DNA from: Taeniopygia guttata | Lineage: Eukaryota > Chordata > Aves > Passeriformes > Estrildidae | Direction: 5' to 3' | DNA length: 64,000 bases | Assembly (NCBI RefSeq): GCF_048771995.1 | Contig: NC_133025.1 | Location: forward strand, 8,680,001 to 8,744,000 | Shown here: positions 12,419 through 23,700 of the stretch, one piece after another | Layout of the letters: each line of letters begins with the position of its first letter | How positions within the stretch are numbered: the stretch's first letter is position 1 | Notes under the pieces: model-generated | Told to the model about the DNA's origin: nothing | What the model saw: only the letters and a program-made list of their open reading frames with translations | Database searches by the model: none | Translations under genes and position numbers: made by a program

Positions 12419-15400
12419 GAGTGTGTCTGTATGAGTCCAGCCTTTCTCCATGACTCTTTTGGTATAATATAATATAACACATTTTTAAATTAAACTACTT
12501 TGCATGAACAGAGAAGCTGGCCTTTTAGTATATAATTTTTTTCCTTCCTATTCTGATCACAAGTCACTAAGGTGTTGCTAAGTAGCTAATCCTGGTCCAG
12601 AATTAAGAATTTCCACTGTTGTGGGAAATATTTACTGAGCAATACCAGCATCTTTGTCTTTTCTTCTTCTCAGCTAAAGGAAACAGGGCAGGCTCTGAGA
12701 GAGCAAGAAGATGTTACACAGTGTCAGCAGAGCTCCATTATCATACAATCTCCAACAAGGTGTCAGGCTGGTTTGGTGCAGCACTCCTCCCTACATCTGG
12801 CCATATGTTCCCTTTCCTTTGCCACATTTACACCTCTACCACTACTGTTAGTCTCCACTCACAGGGTGAGATGCTCCAGGGAGTTCTGAGCAGCTTCATA
12901 TCCTGCCTGGAGAGAAAAGAAGGACGGGGGGCTGCAACTGTTCAGACTTAGGTTTGACAACACTTTCTCCAAGACTAAGTACTGGTGTAAAAATCCTCAT
13001 TGTAGAGTCAGGGATGTTTGTTTTGCTACCTGATGCTCTTTGTACTGATTCTCTCTGTGTGAACATACAATCATCACAGTACCAAAGTACTTGAAGTATT
13101 TCTAGAATTCCTGAGAAACAGAAACCAAGCTGCTTTTTCAGTTATTCTCCTAGAAAATTGCTCTAATGGTATATGTATGTGCATGTGTCCAACCTACGTT
13201 TGGATTTCCACAGACAAGATTTATGTGACTGACTGGTTCAGCTCCATCCCAACTTTGTTTTGGATTTCACCACTTCAGGAGAGAGGAGCCTTTCTTTCCA
13301 ATGTCTATATTTACCTGACTAAAGTATCACGGAATCTGATGTCAGAAAAGCAAATAGAAAAATAATGTAGTGTAAAGATTTTCTGAAACAGTTACAAATG
13401 CAATCTAGAGGAGGTATAAAGTTCCCCTCCCCTGCTGAAATCCCTAATCACTGGGGATTCAGAGAGGGAAAGAGAGAGTTAGTTAATGCTTTCTTAGAGC
13501 TTGTTTTTCTTTTAATTCCCCTCTCTCCTCTTCTAGCACACATTTGCACATATTGCTGACTCTAAAAGTAATCCCAGAGGTCAAATTATTGAAAGCTCAA
13601 CCAAGTTTTCCTAAGCTATCACAGTTTACACAGTTTACTTACCATTCCCAGTTTCCACAGGCTATCTGAGCAGTGATTAAATGCCTATCAGTTTTAGAAT
13701 CAGAAGCCATAAACTGACTCTTTAGCCCCTATATTTGTGTGATATTGTTTGATCTTCCAAAGACAATTTGCACCCACAGGATCTATTCAACAGAATCTGA
13801 CTTGCAATTTGTCTATGAAAAAAAGAATCCTCATGAAAAAGTTTTCCAGTCTAGCAAATCAAATAGGGAATATATATGAAGATGACGGTGGTTATGTTTT
13901 TGTTGGGTTTGAATCTTTGTCATATACTAATGAACCAGTCAGCACAAGAAGAAAAAAAAATAGAAGAAATGTTCAGAAAAGAATGATGATCTCAGCAGAT
14001 GCTGCACATGCTTGCAGTTTGTGGCTTGCTGCAATTCACCTGGACTATTTAAAAACCTGTGATGAATGGGTGGCACAAAAGATAGTGTTGTGTCTTTCAA
14101 GCCTTTGACAGTTGGAACTAAATGTAACTAAGCAAAATTACATAGGGCCAAAAGGTTGGCCATGATGGATCCCAGATACAATGAGAACTGGGGATTTTCT
14201 GTATACGGAGTGATAAGGAGGGACTTTTAGGGTTGACAGGAATGACTTGCATCCTATGACAAATGAAGAGGTAAGGATGTGGCTGTTGGTATAGTACGCA
14301 AGAAACGCAGGATCAATTTCTCGTCACGTTAATGTCTCAGTGTGCGGCCTTGAGGAAATCCCTCAGGATCAGACCTTGAAAGGTATACAGGGGCCTAAAG
14401 ATGCAAATCAGAACAGAAGATGACTTTCAAAGACAAGCAGAAAATCCTGACCTTATTTATGTCTTATTTTCCTGATCATAGTAGTTTGTTGGGTTTTGTG
14501 CAGGAAAATATGTTATGTATTGTCAGTTGTTCCAGTTTGGAAAAAAGTGGGTGATAAAAGCCAAAACTGGCTTTTGTAATTGAATGTTTAACCCATTTGT
14601 GTGTACTATAACTTGCAAGTTGTCTCTACAGCAAGAAGTGGAGAAAAGGACAGAACTGGTTTATAATCCATCTTTTCAGAGATCCACTAACCATTAATTC
14701 TGTTGGGATAGATGAGCAAGTGATTCTGCAGCTGATCATTTGGGAGGAGACCTTCCGGCTTGATTAGACTTCCCCCAACAAGCTGCTGTTTCTTTGGTTT
14801 TCCCTTTCCCTTTTTCCTTCCCTTTGATTTTTCTTGAATTGGCTTTTTTTTTTTCTGAAGAATTAGAACATCAAATATTTCTTTGAATTTCCCTCATCTC
14901 CTGTAAAAAAAAAACATATGTCCAGTATTTCCTCAGCGAAGGTTCAACAGCCAATAAACATAAGCAATTAGAGGGACAGAAGTCTCTGTGCTTGGAAGTT
15001 AAAAGACTTGGAAGTTTTGTTCAATTTGCATGCGTACCCTGCAGTTAATCCATTGAAAACGGGAGCTACTGACCCATACCAGGAACTGGGGAAAATAAAC
15101 TTTTTGTAACTCTTATTAAAGTCACATGCCTGGCACTGAGCTGTTAAGGTGGGTTTCTTACCATGGCTCTGGACATCACAGGTGCTGTACATCTGTGTTT
15201 GAGATGAACATCAGGCAGCAGAGGCCAAGGGAATAGAAAATATTTGTTTAGGTTTGAAGAGCAATCTGAAAACGTTGCTGTTCAGACAGGCATATAACCT
15301 GTCTACAGAACAGGATGCAAAGAAAATTTTTGAAGAATTTAATGAGGTGTTTAATAGACCTGAATGCATTGTGAATAAAACACATCATACTGATACAGAT

Positions 15401-15941
15401 CCCATTATGCTGCCAAAAGTACTAGCATCACATAGCGTACAGTCTCATTAGTCCTGAGAAATGAAGGAAAAGTTGATTGTGACAAGATGGTAAGATGCAG
15501 TGTTATTGAGAGAACACAGACACTGACTGGTGTGGTTAGCAACCCAATCATATTCAATATTAAGAAATGTTACAGATTTATTTAGATTGAGGAGATTTGA
15601 ATAAAGCTACCAAATGCAACATAGCCCAAGGGAAAGCTGGAAAAAGATATGTCTAGACTTCCAAAAGTAAGAATATTTCCAGATCTAAATGCAAGCCTGT
15701 GATTTTGGCAACTCCAGTTTCACAAAATTTTAAACTCTACACCTGCACATCTCCTTTCGCTGATGCATTTTTAAATAACTTTGCTCTGTGATTGCTTTAG
15801 AACTCAAAAAGTGCCACTCAAGAGAATTTTAAATCACCTAGAAAACAGGTGGAAACAGATACTTATAACTTCTTGAGCTAATGCAATAATCATCAACACT
15901 GTAAAAATAATAGCTGATATCCAAATCTATAGTTTTCCTCC

Positions 15942-16018
15942 TTTTTTTTTTGTGTGTTTTTTTTTGTGGTTTTTTTTTTGTGGGTTTTTTTTGTTGTTTG
16001 TTTGTTTGTTTGTTTGTT
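15942..16018 (+). repeat. T/G-rich tract ending in a TTTG array
   Basis: T runs interrupted by GTG and GGG end in about five TTTG units. A lysine-rich minus-strand frame across it is a composition artefact. Confidence 0.9.
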
Positions 16019-19000
16019 CCACGAGAGAAAGAGAACAACTGTGTCAGTGATAAGCTTCATGTCAAATAGATTCCAGGTCTAAATTCCTTACATAGGCAAA
16101 GGACTTGAACTTCAGAGGTAGAACTTCGCGACATGTTTCCTTCAGGAGAGAGGCCAACATCCGAAGTTCCTCTGCATTGTTGTTTCTCCACAGCACCACT
16201 TGATGATTCTTGTTACTCCATTAGCAGGTGCATGCACTGAAACTGTGTGAAAAACAGCCCCTTTCATATGCCCAAAAGGATTATTTCTAAACATTCTTGT
16301 TCACCATGTTTCTACTATGTTCCCACAGTAAGTTTGTAGCATCCCATGTGAGAAAGTAGCAGCGTGGACATAAGGGTAAAATGTGGTAGATGATGCCTGG
16401 ATATTCTTACATGAGATTTTGCTTCTGAAGTCATTAGGTTGTGACACTGCATTCTGGGTCTGTCACACATTAAATGAAAAATGCACTTAAGATTGTTTTC
16501 TAGATTAAGCCTCCTTTTGGACCAATAATGATTCAGTTATTTGAGAGCACTTTCAGAGAATCATTATATTTACAGCTGGAGAATTTCAGAGGGACCCTTT
16601 GCAGAACTGTAAACATTCTGCTTATCAAGCAATTCACCTGCTATAGACAAAAATAGCAGGGAGTTTATCTGAGTTAAGATTTCACGTTTCCTGCATGATT
16701 GTGCTCACTAAGGAGGTTTTTAGCAATCAGATGCAGAATGAAAAGGTTTGGGTTTTTTTTCTCTGATTTTAGACAGAAATTGCACACTCGACCCAAGAAA
16801 TCTTTGTCTCAAAGATTAGTATCAAGTGTCAAAACTGGATTCTGGTAATTCCTACCTAGTTTTGAGAAGGACCTGATCACATCCACATAAACAAGTAATG
16901 ACTCATCCAAAACACAGGAAACTATCCTCAAAACAGAAGTACATTTCTAAAGAACAATTATGACTTTCTTAGAGCAGTTAAGCTTTCAAGAGCTTCTAAG
17001 CATAAAATTCACAGCAAGCAGCAAGGTTTGAAGTAATCATGAGTCAAGTAACACTATTTCTGAGTAATGAGAAGCACCAAACGATGCCAAATTGTAAGTG
17101 ATTGTTAGAGTAATTCTGCATGGATGGTCAACAGTGAAAGCCCAGAACCATCCAAGTATAACTTTTTGTGAGCTCTATCAATGTGAAGTTGCTGCACATA
17201 TTGGAAGGTGACATAAAAAACCTCCAAATCATAATGCAACACAGCATGAGAGCAGAAATGTTAAACAGAGCTCACAAGGGCCTATCTGGGGTTTGAAACA
17301 TAAAACACTATATAGAATGTCTTATAAATACCATTACAGAAAATAAAATCTGCAACAAATATGGGAAAACATGTAGAAGAACTGTTATTCCTTTTGAACT
17401 TGCTTCCCAATAATAGAAAAATTCATTAAGCTAATAATAGTGGTCTTCATTTCTTCAGGGGCTAAGGGTATTATCTGAAGAAATGAGAAAGTTTGGATTT
17501 TACTTTTTTGCCCCTCTCTAAATTCAGCGGCTTTTTAAAGACCAAAGAAAAAAGGTGAATAGATTGTTATTTGAGAGTGAGTTGTTGCCCACCCTAAATT
17601 CCCAGAGTTGACGTTTCTGGCACTGGCTGTAAGAGCGTTGGCCAAGTCATTCCTTCCAAGCAGAGCCCAGTTTCGCCTTGGCAGAAGCACCATATGGCAA
17701 TGGGTGCCTGCGAGATATAAAGGCTCTTCAAGCACCACTGAAGTGCTGCCATTGCCCCTCTCCTTATAAGGGGGTGCAGCATATGCTCTCCTGACTATCT
17801 GATTAGCACTACTTAGAGCTAAATAGCAGAAGGATCAGGCTTTACCCTTCTCTATGTCTTTGGACTGTCATATCCCACTGAGGAAGGCAAAAAGTGAGTG
17901 GTCTCTCACATGAAGGATGTAAAAACTCTCTGTCATCTCTCCTTAAATAATGCTGTATTATATTTCTCAGATGTAATCTTGGATAAGATAATGTTCATTA
18001 TATCTAATCCATACATTTTCTGAGGAAAGTATATATTGACTGGGGATGTGGTTTGTTTATCTGATTGATGTAAAATAGTCTGGAGTGTTACACTTTCATT
18101 CAACATGAGAAAGATAGGTTTTTAGCTTGGTGTTATCTTCTTATAAGAAAAAAAAAATAGTATCTGTGCCTTCTTTATGCAACTAGAAGTAAATTGAGTG
18201 TAACAACATCATGGTAAAATGATGTGCTTTATAAAGTCCTGAATATGGTGCATCTTTTGTGTTTTGTTTCTAATTGTTTTCTCAATACAAAAGGATAATT
18301 CATTAGGCCAATTCTCCAAATAATCTCAAAGTGACATGAATTCCTTTGCAGAGTGAATGTCTGTAGCAAGTAATCCATGGATAACAGACAGGCGTCTCTT
18401 GTCATTTTGGAGCTCTAATCCACTGCCTGGAGCATGAAAATGCTCAGGATAACAAGTGTGGGAATGACCAAAATCAACATTATTTTTTATTTTCTTTTCT
18501 TAACAATGCTGCTGATCAGTAGAGTTGCTGAATCTGGCAGATACAATGCCACAGGATTAATGAATTAAGCTCAGGAAGCAGAAGAATTTGTTAAAAAGGA
18601 GAGGGAAAAAGCCCCTTCTTTTCCACTGGTGTGTGAATATCAAGCAATGAAAGCAGCAATGACAGAATTTTACCATAGTACCAAGCCTTGTTCTGCACAA
18701 GTCTTTACATTTTAATTAGAACTATACTGACACCCGCTTTTGCAACTATGAACTTCACTTCTAAATTGAAAACTATTTCCTGAGTGACGGTTTAGCAGCT
18801 AGGTCTGAACACAGAGAGATGCTGTGTTTGTGTAATTCAGTGTGTAGTGTGGTCACCATCAGTGGAACTAGATAACTGCTTTTTAAACCACAATAAACAG
18901 GGGTAAAAGGAAGGAAGAAACTCCCACTGAAATGCCATAGACTATGTCACCATAAAGCACTCCCATGCTCTGGAAAACCGAAGAATGAAATACGCAGGGG

Positions 19001-19744
19001 TCATCACACTTTGATGATGCCAGTGTTTTAGAAAGGTCAATTGCCAGTGTTTCTGTCAATACTGCATTACTAGTGTAACACAGGGAAAATATCTGCGTAA
19101 GACATTACATTCCAAAATACACATTACATTGATATTCAGCACAGCATGGAGATTTTAATAAACCACCACTGACTAGAAGGGATTTGTTCAGATATGTGGG
19201 AGGGGAGGGCTTGAGTTTGTTTATATGTTTGTATTTACACCACCTTAAAGACCTCTGGGGATTTTGTGTGTCCTTTTGTCTAAACAAACAAACAAAAAAT
19301 CTTTATCTAGTGTAATTGCACAAAACTATATTACAAAAATCACACAGTCCTAGAAATTGGAAGGTTTGGAACATTTTCAACATATAAGAACACTTCAGAG
19401 AATACTCCTGTGTAATTTATGAGCCCCTATAGACCTGTCCATGTCTTGAACTGATTGTTGAAGGGGGCTTTACTAGGAATTTCTTTTCTTGAATTGGAGT
19501 AGTGCTGGAGGTGGGGAGGAGGGAGGGTAGAGGAACCTTCCCTAACAAGGCTTTAAAAGCTTCAGCGGTAAAGTTATGCTGATGGGAGATTTTGTTACTT
19601 GTTTTTAACTGGGAACAATCCGAAGAGGATTACGCTATGGGCAGGAGCTGTTACTTAAGTGGGTGGCAACGTCGTGGGCTGTGTTGTGCTGTTGTTGTTT
19701 TTAAAGTGGGACGTGCATCTTCTGATAAGAACTGTAAAACGGTT

Positions 19745-19842
19745 TAAAAAGACCCAAAAACCCCGACCAACCAACCAAACCGACCCCACATATAACCCAA
19801 ACGAAGCAAAACCAAACCGAACAACCCGGACAATGACACGAA
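19745..19842. repeat. A/C-rich low-complexity block with CCAA units
   Basis: AAAC, CCAA and CCCC units, including three CCAA repeats, lie just upstream of the CpG-island core. CpGs scattered in it suggest it belongs to the unmethylated shoulder. Confidence 0.75.
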
Positions 19843-19929
19843 ACAGCTGGTTAAATGCCTAGCTCCGCGCCTTCCCCAAGCGCGGCGGAGCGGAGGTTTC
19901 TCTCCTCTCATCTCTGCCGCGATGTGTTG

Positions 19930-19962
19930 TTTTTTTTTTTTTTTTTTTTTCCTTTTTTTTTT
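19930..19962 (+). repeat. Poly-T tract at the 5' edge of the CpG-island core
   Basis: A run of 21 T is followed by CC, 10 more T and then AG. It lies just before the very G+C-rich core. Three readings are possible: a stiff poly(dA:dT) tract that excludes nucleosomes next to the promoter, the pyrimidine tract of a 3' splice site (it ends in AG), or the remnant tail of a minus-strand retrocopy. The sequence alone does not separate these. Confidence 0.9.
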
Positions 19963-20100
19963 AGCTCCTTGCATGTGCTGTGACAGCCGGGGAAGGGGGC
20001 TGGGTGCGGCGGGGGGGGTCGCGCTGCCGGCGCTCCCATTGTCAGGCGCTCCGGGAGCGCGGGCAGCGCCGCCGTGCCCCGCGCCCGGCGCAGCGCGGGG

Positions 20101-20107
20101 CCGCCCC
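20101..20107. promoter_or_regulatory. GC box (Sp1/KLF-type) in CpG island
   Basis: CCGCCCC on the + strand is GGGGCGG on the other strand, the core of Sp1/KLF sites. It lies about 410 bases before the start codon. Similar C-rich runs follow, so this is one of several candidates. Confidence 0.45.
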
Positions 20108-20133
20108 CGCCGCCGGGACCCGCCCGCCGCGCG

Positions 20134-20166
20134 GGGAGCGGAGCGGAGCGGAGCGCAGCGGAGCGG
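20134..20166 (+). repeat. GAGCG pentamer tandem repeat
   Basis: Six consecutive GAGCG-type units, one with a GCGCAG variation, lie in the CpG island. It is a short GC-rich minisatellite likely to vary in length between individuals or species. Confidence 0.85.
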
Positions 20167-20169
20167 GGC

Positions 20170-20201
20170 CCGCCCCGGCCCGGCCCGGCCCGGCCCCGGC
20201 C
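20170..20201 (+). repeat. CCCGG pentamer tandem repeat
   Basis: Repeated GGCCC/CCCGG units directly follow the GAGCG array. The two arrays form an extremely G+C-rich block of about 70 bases, expected to fold strongly if transcribed into the 5'UTR. Confidence 0.8.
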
Positions 20202-20217
20202 CCTGCCCCCGGCCCGC

Positions 20218-20232
20218 GCCGCCGCCGCCGCC
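20218..20232 (+). repeat. GCC triplet repeat
   Basis: About five GCC units lie in the CpG island, close to the ATG of the short upstream ORF. A matching GGC-type run lies at 20,330-20,346, so the two could pair in RNA. Confidence 0.8.
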
Positions 20233-20238
20233 CGCAGC

Positions 20239-20310
20239 ATGCCGCCCCCCCGCCGCACGCCGCCCGCGCCCGGGGGCTGCCTCCCTTTCCGGCCCGCGGC
20301 GTGTGCGTGA
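20239..20310 (+). other. Upstream ORF of 23 codons in the likely 5'UTR
   Basis: An ATG with A at -3 opens a 23-codon frame rich in proline and arginine that stops at 20,308-20,310, 209 bases before the SEMA3A start and out of frame with it. If the transcript starts upstream of it, this would act as a translated leader element that lowers initiation at the main ATG. Its coding is compositionally biased by the GC-rich DNA, so I treat it as a possible cis-regulatory uORF, not a protein gene. Confidence 0.4.
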
Positions 20311-20329
20311 GAGGGGCTCGAAGTTGCCC

Positions 20330-20346
20330 CGGCGGCGGCGGCGGCG
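20330..20346 (+). repeat. GGC triplet repeat
   Basis: About five GGC units are followed by a G-rich stretch to about 20,395 with many runs of two to six G. It is a candidate for G-quadruplex or stable hairpin formation in the 5'UTR or the non-template strand. Confidence 0.8.
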
Positions 20347-20519
20347 AGCGGGGGGCCGGGGCGGCAGCGGCGGCGGGGCGCGGCGGGCGCGGAGCGGAGC
20401 CCACCCCCATCACCTGTTACCTCCGCTCCCCAGGTTGCCTGAAGTTCCCCGGCGGCGCCCGGCAGGACGGGGAGCGCCACGGCTGCGGCTGGCGGGGACC
20501 CTACAGTGGCTGCAGCAGC

Positions 20520-20631
20520 ATGGGCTGGCTCAGGGGGATTGCCTTGCTTTCCTTGGGAGTATTACTAGCGGGAAGAGTCAACTGCCAGCATGTGAAGAAT
20601 AATGTGCCGAGGCTCAAATTATCGTATAAAG
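20520..20631 (+). CDS. SEMA3A: Semaphorin-3A, first coding exon (partial gene)
   Basis: This exon encodes residues 1-37 plus the first base of codon 38. SEMA3A is a secreted class 3 semaphorin that repels growing axons and acts through neuropilin-1/plexin-A receptors. Seen: an ATG in strong context (A at -3, G at +4) and a signal peptide with R5 before a hydrophobic core at residues 7-18 (IALLSLGVLLAG), probably cleaved around residues 20-23. A mature start rich in K and N follows, ending KNNVPRLKLSYK, a run I recognise as shared by vertebrate SEMA3A; the whole segment fits my memory of chick collapsin-1. The frame is open for 540 bases upstream but holds no other ATG, which supports this start. 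The exon ends AAG followed by GTAAGT, splitting codon 38 (expected Glu) after its first base. The sema, PSI, Ig and basic C-terminal parts lie outside the window. SEMA3D or SEMA3E would be the alternatives, but the N-terminus argues for 3A. Confidence 0.93.
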
Positions 20632-20637
20632 GTAAGT
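20632..20637 (+). other. SEMA3A: 5' splice site (donor) of SEMA3A coding exon 1
   Basis: AAG precedes GTAAGT, which is a consensus U1-type donor. It sits exactly where the recognised protein segment ends, and the frame beyond it turns into unrelated sequence. The intron is phase 1. Confidence 0.93.
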
Positions 20638-20738
20638 CTGTTGTTCTCTCTTATTCTCGGTTTTCCTCCGAACCTCTTTTCTCCTTGCCCCGTCGCTCCC
20701 TCCCTCCTTACCTTTCTCACTGCTTTTCCTTATCTTGC
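20638..20738 (+). other. Pyrimidine-rich stretch at the start of intron 1
   Basis: The first 100 bases after the donor are mostly C and T, with many CTCC, TTCC and TCTT runs. Such tracts can bind PTB-type proteins in RNA, but this is only a composition-based suggestion. Some CpGs remain, so it also belongs to the shore of the CpG island. Confidence 0.5.
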
Positions 20739-23700
20739 AAGGGGGAAACTGACATGGGAAGAAATTCCTGAAAACATTTTCTTGAAAAGCCCCTCTGTGC
20801 TGCGGTCGGTACCAGGCAGTTTAAACCCAGACAAAGAAGAGTTAGTTGCGATTGCATACGAGGACTCCGGATCGTGCTGATCCCTGTTAGAGCATTTTTT
20901 CAGTCTTGTGCTATTTCACCGGACTTTACTCTTCAAGACGATGAGTCGCGTTTGGCCACCCAGCTCACCTTCCCCCCGTGCTGGGCATGCAGTGCAGCCA
21001 CAATTCCAGATCTGCTTTAAACATCATGGAATGGATAAAGATTTATATATATTTTAAAATTTTATATTTTAGGCATGAAGTGGTTAATTTTCCAGTCATG
21101 AATATTCAGTTTGTACAAATCTGACAATCAGATGCCTAACATAAGCAGTAGATGGTGGGTTTGCCAAGAAACTATAAACTGAAAGGAACAGATCAGTCCA
21201 GAAAAGGAGGAGAGGACTGCTAGGCACCAGAAAATGCTGCCTATGGATGTTTAATGCAGTGCGATTTATTTGAACCAGGGTTGTTTTCGGTGTAGTCTGA
21301 TGTGTGTCATTGGAGATCACAGGGAAGGTGTAACTGAAGAAAGAGAGCTGTGAGATTACGTTTATGTTTGAAATTGTGTAATGCCACTCACACTGCAGTT
21401 GTCAGTAATTAACTTTTGTATAATAGTGCCAGTATTAAAGGAGAACAGTGAAGTAGACAGGCTCTTCTCTTTATCAGCATAGTTCCACTCTAAGTACATT
21501 TTCAGAACAATTCATTAAATCTGGAGAATGTACAACTGGGAAAGAAGTTTAGAATGTAAGAGCTGTATTTTTTTTTTTTTAAACGGAGAGCTGTACACCT
21601 AGGTACATTCACATCTCTCTGAAGAGCTGCCTCCTCATAATTCTTAGATTATTGATGGCTGAAAGAAGGAGCTGCAGCTACGGTTCTGAAAGGAGAGAAG
21701 AAAAATGACACATTGCTTCTATAGAGGGAGAAAGAGAACATGTGTGTGCATGCCTGGTCATAGATGTCAATCTCAGTTTACAGCATAGTGTCAGTAAATC
21801 TCTTGCCAGTAGAAATACGTTTTCCTTCTTTTTTCATCTTTCTAGTGCTGCAAATGAGAGGGGGAAGTCCTCTCTCATACAGGGCAGGCGTCATTTCACA
21901 CTCCAGATGAAATAAAGAATTAAGCACCTGCAAAACTTGGATGCTTTGTGTGAAATAAATGCATGTGCTGGGTTTCTTAAGGAACACATATGTGCATTTT
22001 TGTGTGTATTTAAACTTGAAAATACATGAATGAAAAGAACACTTTAAGGGGCTCAGAGTCTGTTAATGAGAAAAAAAATGTATTTAACACAAAATTGTTT
22101 TTTTTGAGTAATGGAGTCTGAAGAAAGCTTCTACATTAACTACATGTCATCTCAGAAAACTCATTAAAAAACTCTTAATTGCTTCCAAACTTCTACAATC
22201 ATATTGAAACTCAGATTAGTATACAGAAGCCTAAATGGTATAAAAATATCATGTAAAGGGGTTTAATGGCTAACTAATTACGGTTGGGGTTTTTTCACCC
22301 TTTTAAAGTTTATCTGTGGCTCAAGTCTGCTACCCCTGCTCATATTGGATAAATGCACAGAAACTAATTTCAGAGTTGCCAAATGTGACTGATGGTGGTT
22401 TTCTTTCTTTCTTGTCTCTTTTTTCTCTTAGTTTTTGTTTTCCACCCCGCTGGTGCTGTATCTATGGACCCTTTAAAAAATGTTTTGCTACTCTGCCGAT
22501 TGGTTGTTTTCCAGTTCGGCTCTTGCTGGGATAAAGAGTCTCATTTTCATTTTTTAAAATATCAGATATCAAATTTTGCTATCTGGCCAGTCCTATATGA
22601 ACAAAACAGGAAAGTGAGTTGAACTTCAAAACTCTTTCATACTTGGTCAGTTATGTGCAACAAAAATGTGTTCAAATGGCGAGCAACCCTGTTTCCTATC
22701 TAGTGAAGACAGTAAATGTGTACTTAATCCAAAGCCAGTTGAAGTCTGAAGGAATTCACAGTGTAGCCTTTGATTCACATATTTGATTTCAAATGTGTAT
22801 CTCTAAAAATCAGATCGGATTGCTCGCTTAATGTTAAGTTCTGGTGTAAGTGCTTGGCCAGGTCAATAGGAGAGTGCTGCTGCCTTGGTCCCCAGGTATG
22901 GGGATATCATAATTAATCAGGGAAGCCTAATCCTTGTTAGCTGGTGCTTTTCTAGACAAATTTTGCTTCCAGCACAGTGCTCAGTGCACAGATCAATGTT
23001 AACACCTTGCGTAGGAACATCCTTAAGCGCTGTGGGTATTGAAAATAAGTCTTCTAGGCACTGACAGAGTACCTCACATGCTAATACTTATCTCTCTGGA
23101 TATACTTCACCGCCATGTGACTACTTGATACCAAGTGATTCATCTCTATTTAAACTGCTTGCACGTAGAAAAAGAAGCTACTTAGTTTCTTACCCATTCG
23201 TCATCTCCATGAAGAGGTGTGGTTGAGTAAAATAAACTTACAATATTGGAAAAAAAAACCCCAAACATGCTAGGTAAAAAGAATGACCCAAGTGACTTCA
23301 CTTCCATCATTGTGCTTTCTTTTAAGATGTATGCTTGTTGTTTGGCTAAACAAATACCTTGGAGCTAATTGTCGGTGCTTTATTTCAAAAGAAAATCAAG
23401 GATGTATTTTAACTTCTTGTTTGTCTCGACTAATTAGATGTCAAACATGGTTAAAAAGTTCAGGCATTTGCTTTAAAAATTAGCAAAATGAGCCATGAAG
23501 GGTTAAATCCCTGCCAACCTTGATTTCCTATGGTCACTTGCTTTCAAAGGCCTAGTATTAGCTCTGCCATTTCCCTGGTTGCTGGACAGAAGTTTTGGTG
23601 AACTCCTGTTTTTACTTCCTCTTAGCTTCTCACCGTTCAGTCTTGCAGAAGATTAAAAGCATCCTATGGCACATGGTATGGATGGGAAATGACAGAGAAG

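Larger units (their letters stand above)
7993..19619. other. Gene-free 5' flank of SEMA3A, proximal part
   Basis: No supported gene. It contains two perfect inverted repeats (10,206-10,231 and 12,117-12,148), a 14-bp tandem duplication (11,133-11,162), a TA-rich tract, a T/G tract at 15,942-16,018, a run of 14 A at 9,158-9,171 and otherwise unique A+T-rich sequence. The longest frame, 119 codons at 13,749-14,108, looks like chance. Confidence 0.7.
19620..20960 (+). promoter_or_regulatory. SEMA3A: CpG-island promoter region of SEMA3A
   Basis: CpG dinucleotides are rare over most of the window but dense here, with a very G+C-rich core at about 19,860-20,640 and weaker shoulders on both sides. 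The core contains GC boxes (a CCGCCCC run at 20,101), GC-rich pentamer and triplet repeats, and the first coding exon at its 3' side. I see no TATA box placed to set a start, so dispersed CpG-island initiation is the likely mode. This is inference: the transcription start cannot be read from sequence alone, and the 5'UTR boundary is unknown. The strand follows the exon. Confidence 0.88.

Noticed and set aside
13749..14108. 119-codon + strand frame
   Set aside because: Lysine/arginine-rich with no known domain, and no flanking splice or promoter signals of note.
15254..15451. 65-codon frame with a soluble, acidic-looking product that might be an old gene fragment
   Set aside because: I could not tie it to any family. 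A protein search would decide, and nothing next to it supports a gene.
19908..20480. 190-codon minus-strand frame and other long frames in the CpG island
   Set aside because: Very high G+C removes stop codons, and the products are Arg/Ala/Pro/Gly strings. These are shadows of composition.
19980..20519. In-frame N-terminal extension of SEMA3A
   Set aside because: The frame is open but has no ATG before 20,520, and an extension would bury the signal peptide. The openness follows from G+C content.
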